A stretch of 6,120 nucleotides of DNA from Acholeplasmataceae bacterium (GTDB lineage Bacteria > Bacillota > Negativicutes > Acidaminococcales > Acidaminococcaceae), in contig JAAYAE010000052.1 in the NCBI GenBank assembly GCA_012719555.1, positions 1 through 6,120 of the forward strand, read 5' to 3'. The notes under the pieces are model-generated. The model saw nothing but the letters and a program-made list of their open reading frames with translations. It had not been told where the DNA came from and did no database searches. The position numbers were made by a program, and so were the translations under genes. Shown here piece by piece: positions 5,998 through 6,120 of this stretch; position 1 is the stretch's first letter; each line of letters starts with the position of its first letter.

Positions 5998-6011
5998 ATG
6001 CAATGCCCTTT
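5980..6011 (-). terminator. Terminator of the upstream (helicase-like) gene
   Basis: A perfect 12-bp stem pairs 5983-5994 with 6000-6011 (AAAGGGCATTGC and its complement) around a 5-base loop. On the minus strand it ends in six Ts (complement of 5980-5985). It begins about 18 bases after the stop codon of the gene at 6030 and ends just before the hflX -10. On the plus strand no T-run follows, so it works for minus-strand transcripts only. Confidence 0.92.
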
Positions 6012-6029
6012 AAAATGTATGTTTCCTGA

Positions 6030-6120
6030 TTATTTGGCTTTAGCCGGTTCGATATTAACCTTGTAGCCTTTAATAGTATTACGATGCATTACAGCCAAAA
6101 CTTTTTCAGCTGAATCTGAA
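6030..6120 (-). CDS. C-terminal end of a protein, probably a DbpA/YxiN-type DEAD-box RNA helicase
   Basis: The final 29 codons of a minus-strand gene are present, ending in TAA at 6030-6032; the rest lies beyond the right edge. The tail has a short helix-like part (SAEKVLAVMH) followed by NTIKGYKVNIEPAKAK. The pattern 'helix, then IKG(R/Y)KVxVE, then AK-rich end' is typical of the last helix and strand of the DbpA-type RNA-binding domain at the end of helicases such as DbpA and YxiN. That reading rests on a short piece and on memory of the family pattern; another RNA-binding protein is possible. A terminator follows at 5980-6011, so the gene is not in the hflX operon except by readthrough. 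Confidence 0.6.
   Translation of the reverse strand, partial: SDSAEKVLAVMHRNTIKGYKVNIEPAKAK

Overview
The window looks like a chromosomal segment of an AT-rich, low-GC Gram-positive-type bacterium (Firmicutes/Bacillota). The signs are strong GGAGG ribosome sites, consensus sigma-A promoters, a Bacillus-type LexA operator (CGAAC-N4-GTTTG), a long clostridial-style HflX, and the hflX-ynbB-lexA neighbourhood. A clostridial or Negativicutes host is my best guess; this is inference from gene content, and nothing here fixes the genus.

Layout. Positions 1-160 hold no gene I can support, only a hairpin terminator (71-120). lexA (242-889, + strand) has a clear promoter (172-200), an SOS box overlapping its -35, and a strong terminator (898-953). 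A roughly 500-base gene-free stretch (890-1392) follows and is full of small palindromes and repeats. The remaining genes are on the minus strand, read right to left: the last 29 codons of a probable DEAD-box RNA helicase (6030-6120), its terminator, then hflX (5928-4099), a ynbB-type PLP enzyme (4099-2861) and a secreted serine hydrolase of the class C beta-lactamase fold (2838-1393). A terminator hairpin that contains the hydrolase stop codon ends this operon. lexA and the operon converge on the gap.

How the genes fit together. hflX has its own promoter, squeezed between the helicase terminator and its start codon. hflX and ynbB overlap by one base (TAATG), and the hydrolase starts about 22 bases after ynbB, so the three probably form one transcript. 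HflX is a ribosome-associated GTPase (ribosome splitting and rescue under stress), YnbB is a cytosolic PLP lyase-family enzyme of uncertain substrate, and the hydrolase is exported. The hydrolase looks like an addition to an otherwise familiar cluster. LexA next door is the self-regulated SOS repressor.

The most notable observation is in the N-terminal extension of HflX. It carries a glutamate followed by H-T-H-x7-S-x2-D, which matches the JAMM/MPN+ metalloprotease signature (also found in RadC) in spacing and in the surrounding sequence pattern. A second is a set of three GGTCAA-N4-TTGACC palindromes in the gap, one of which forms the core of the operon terminator.
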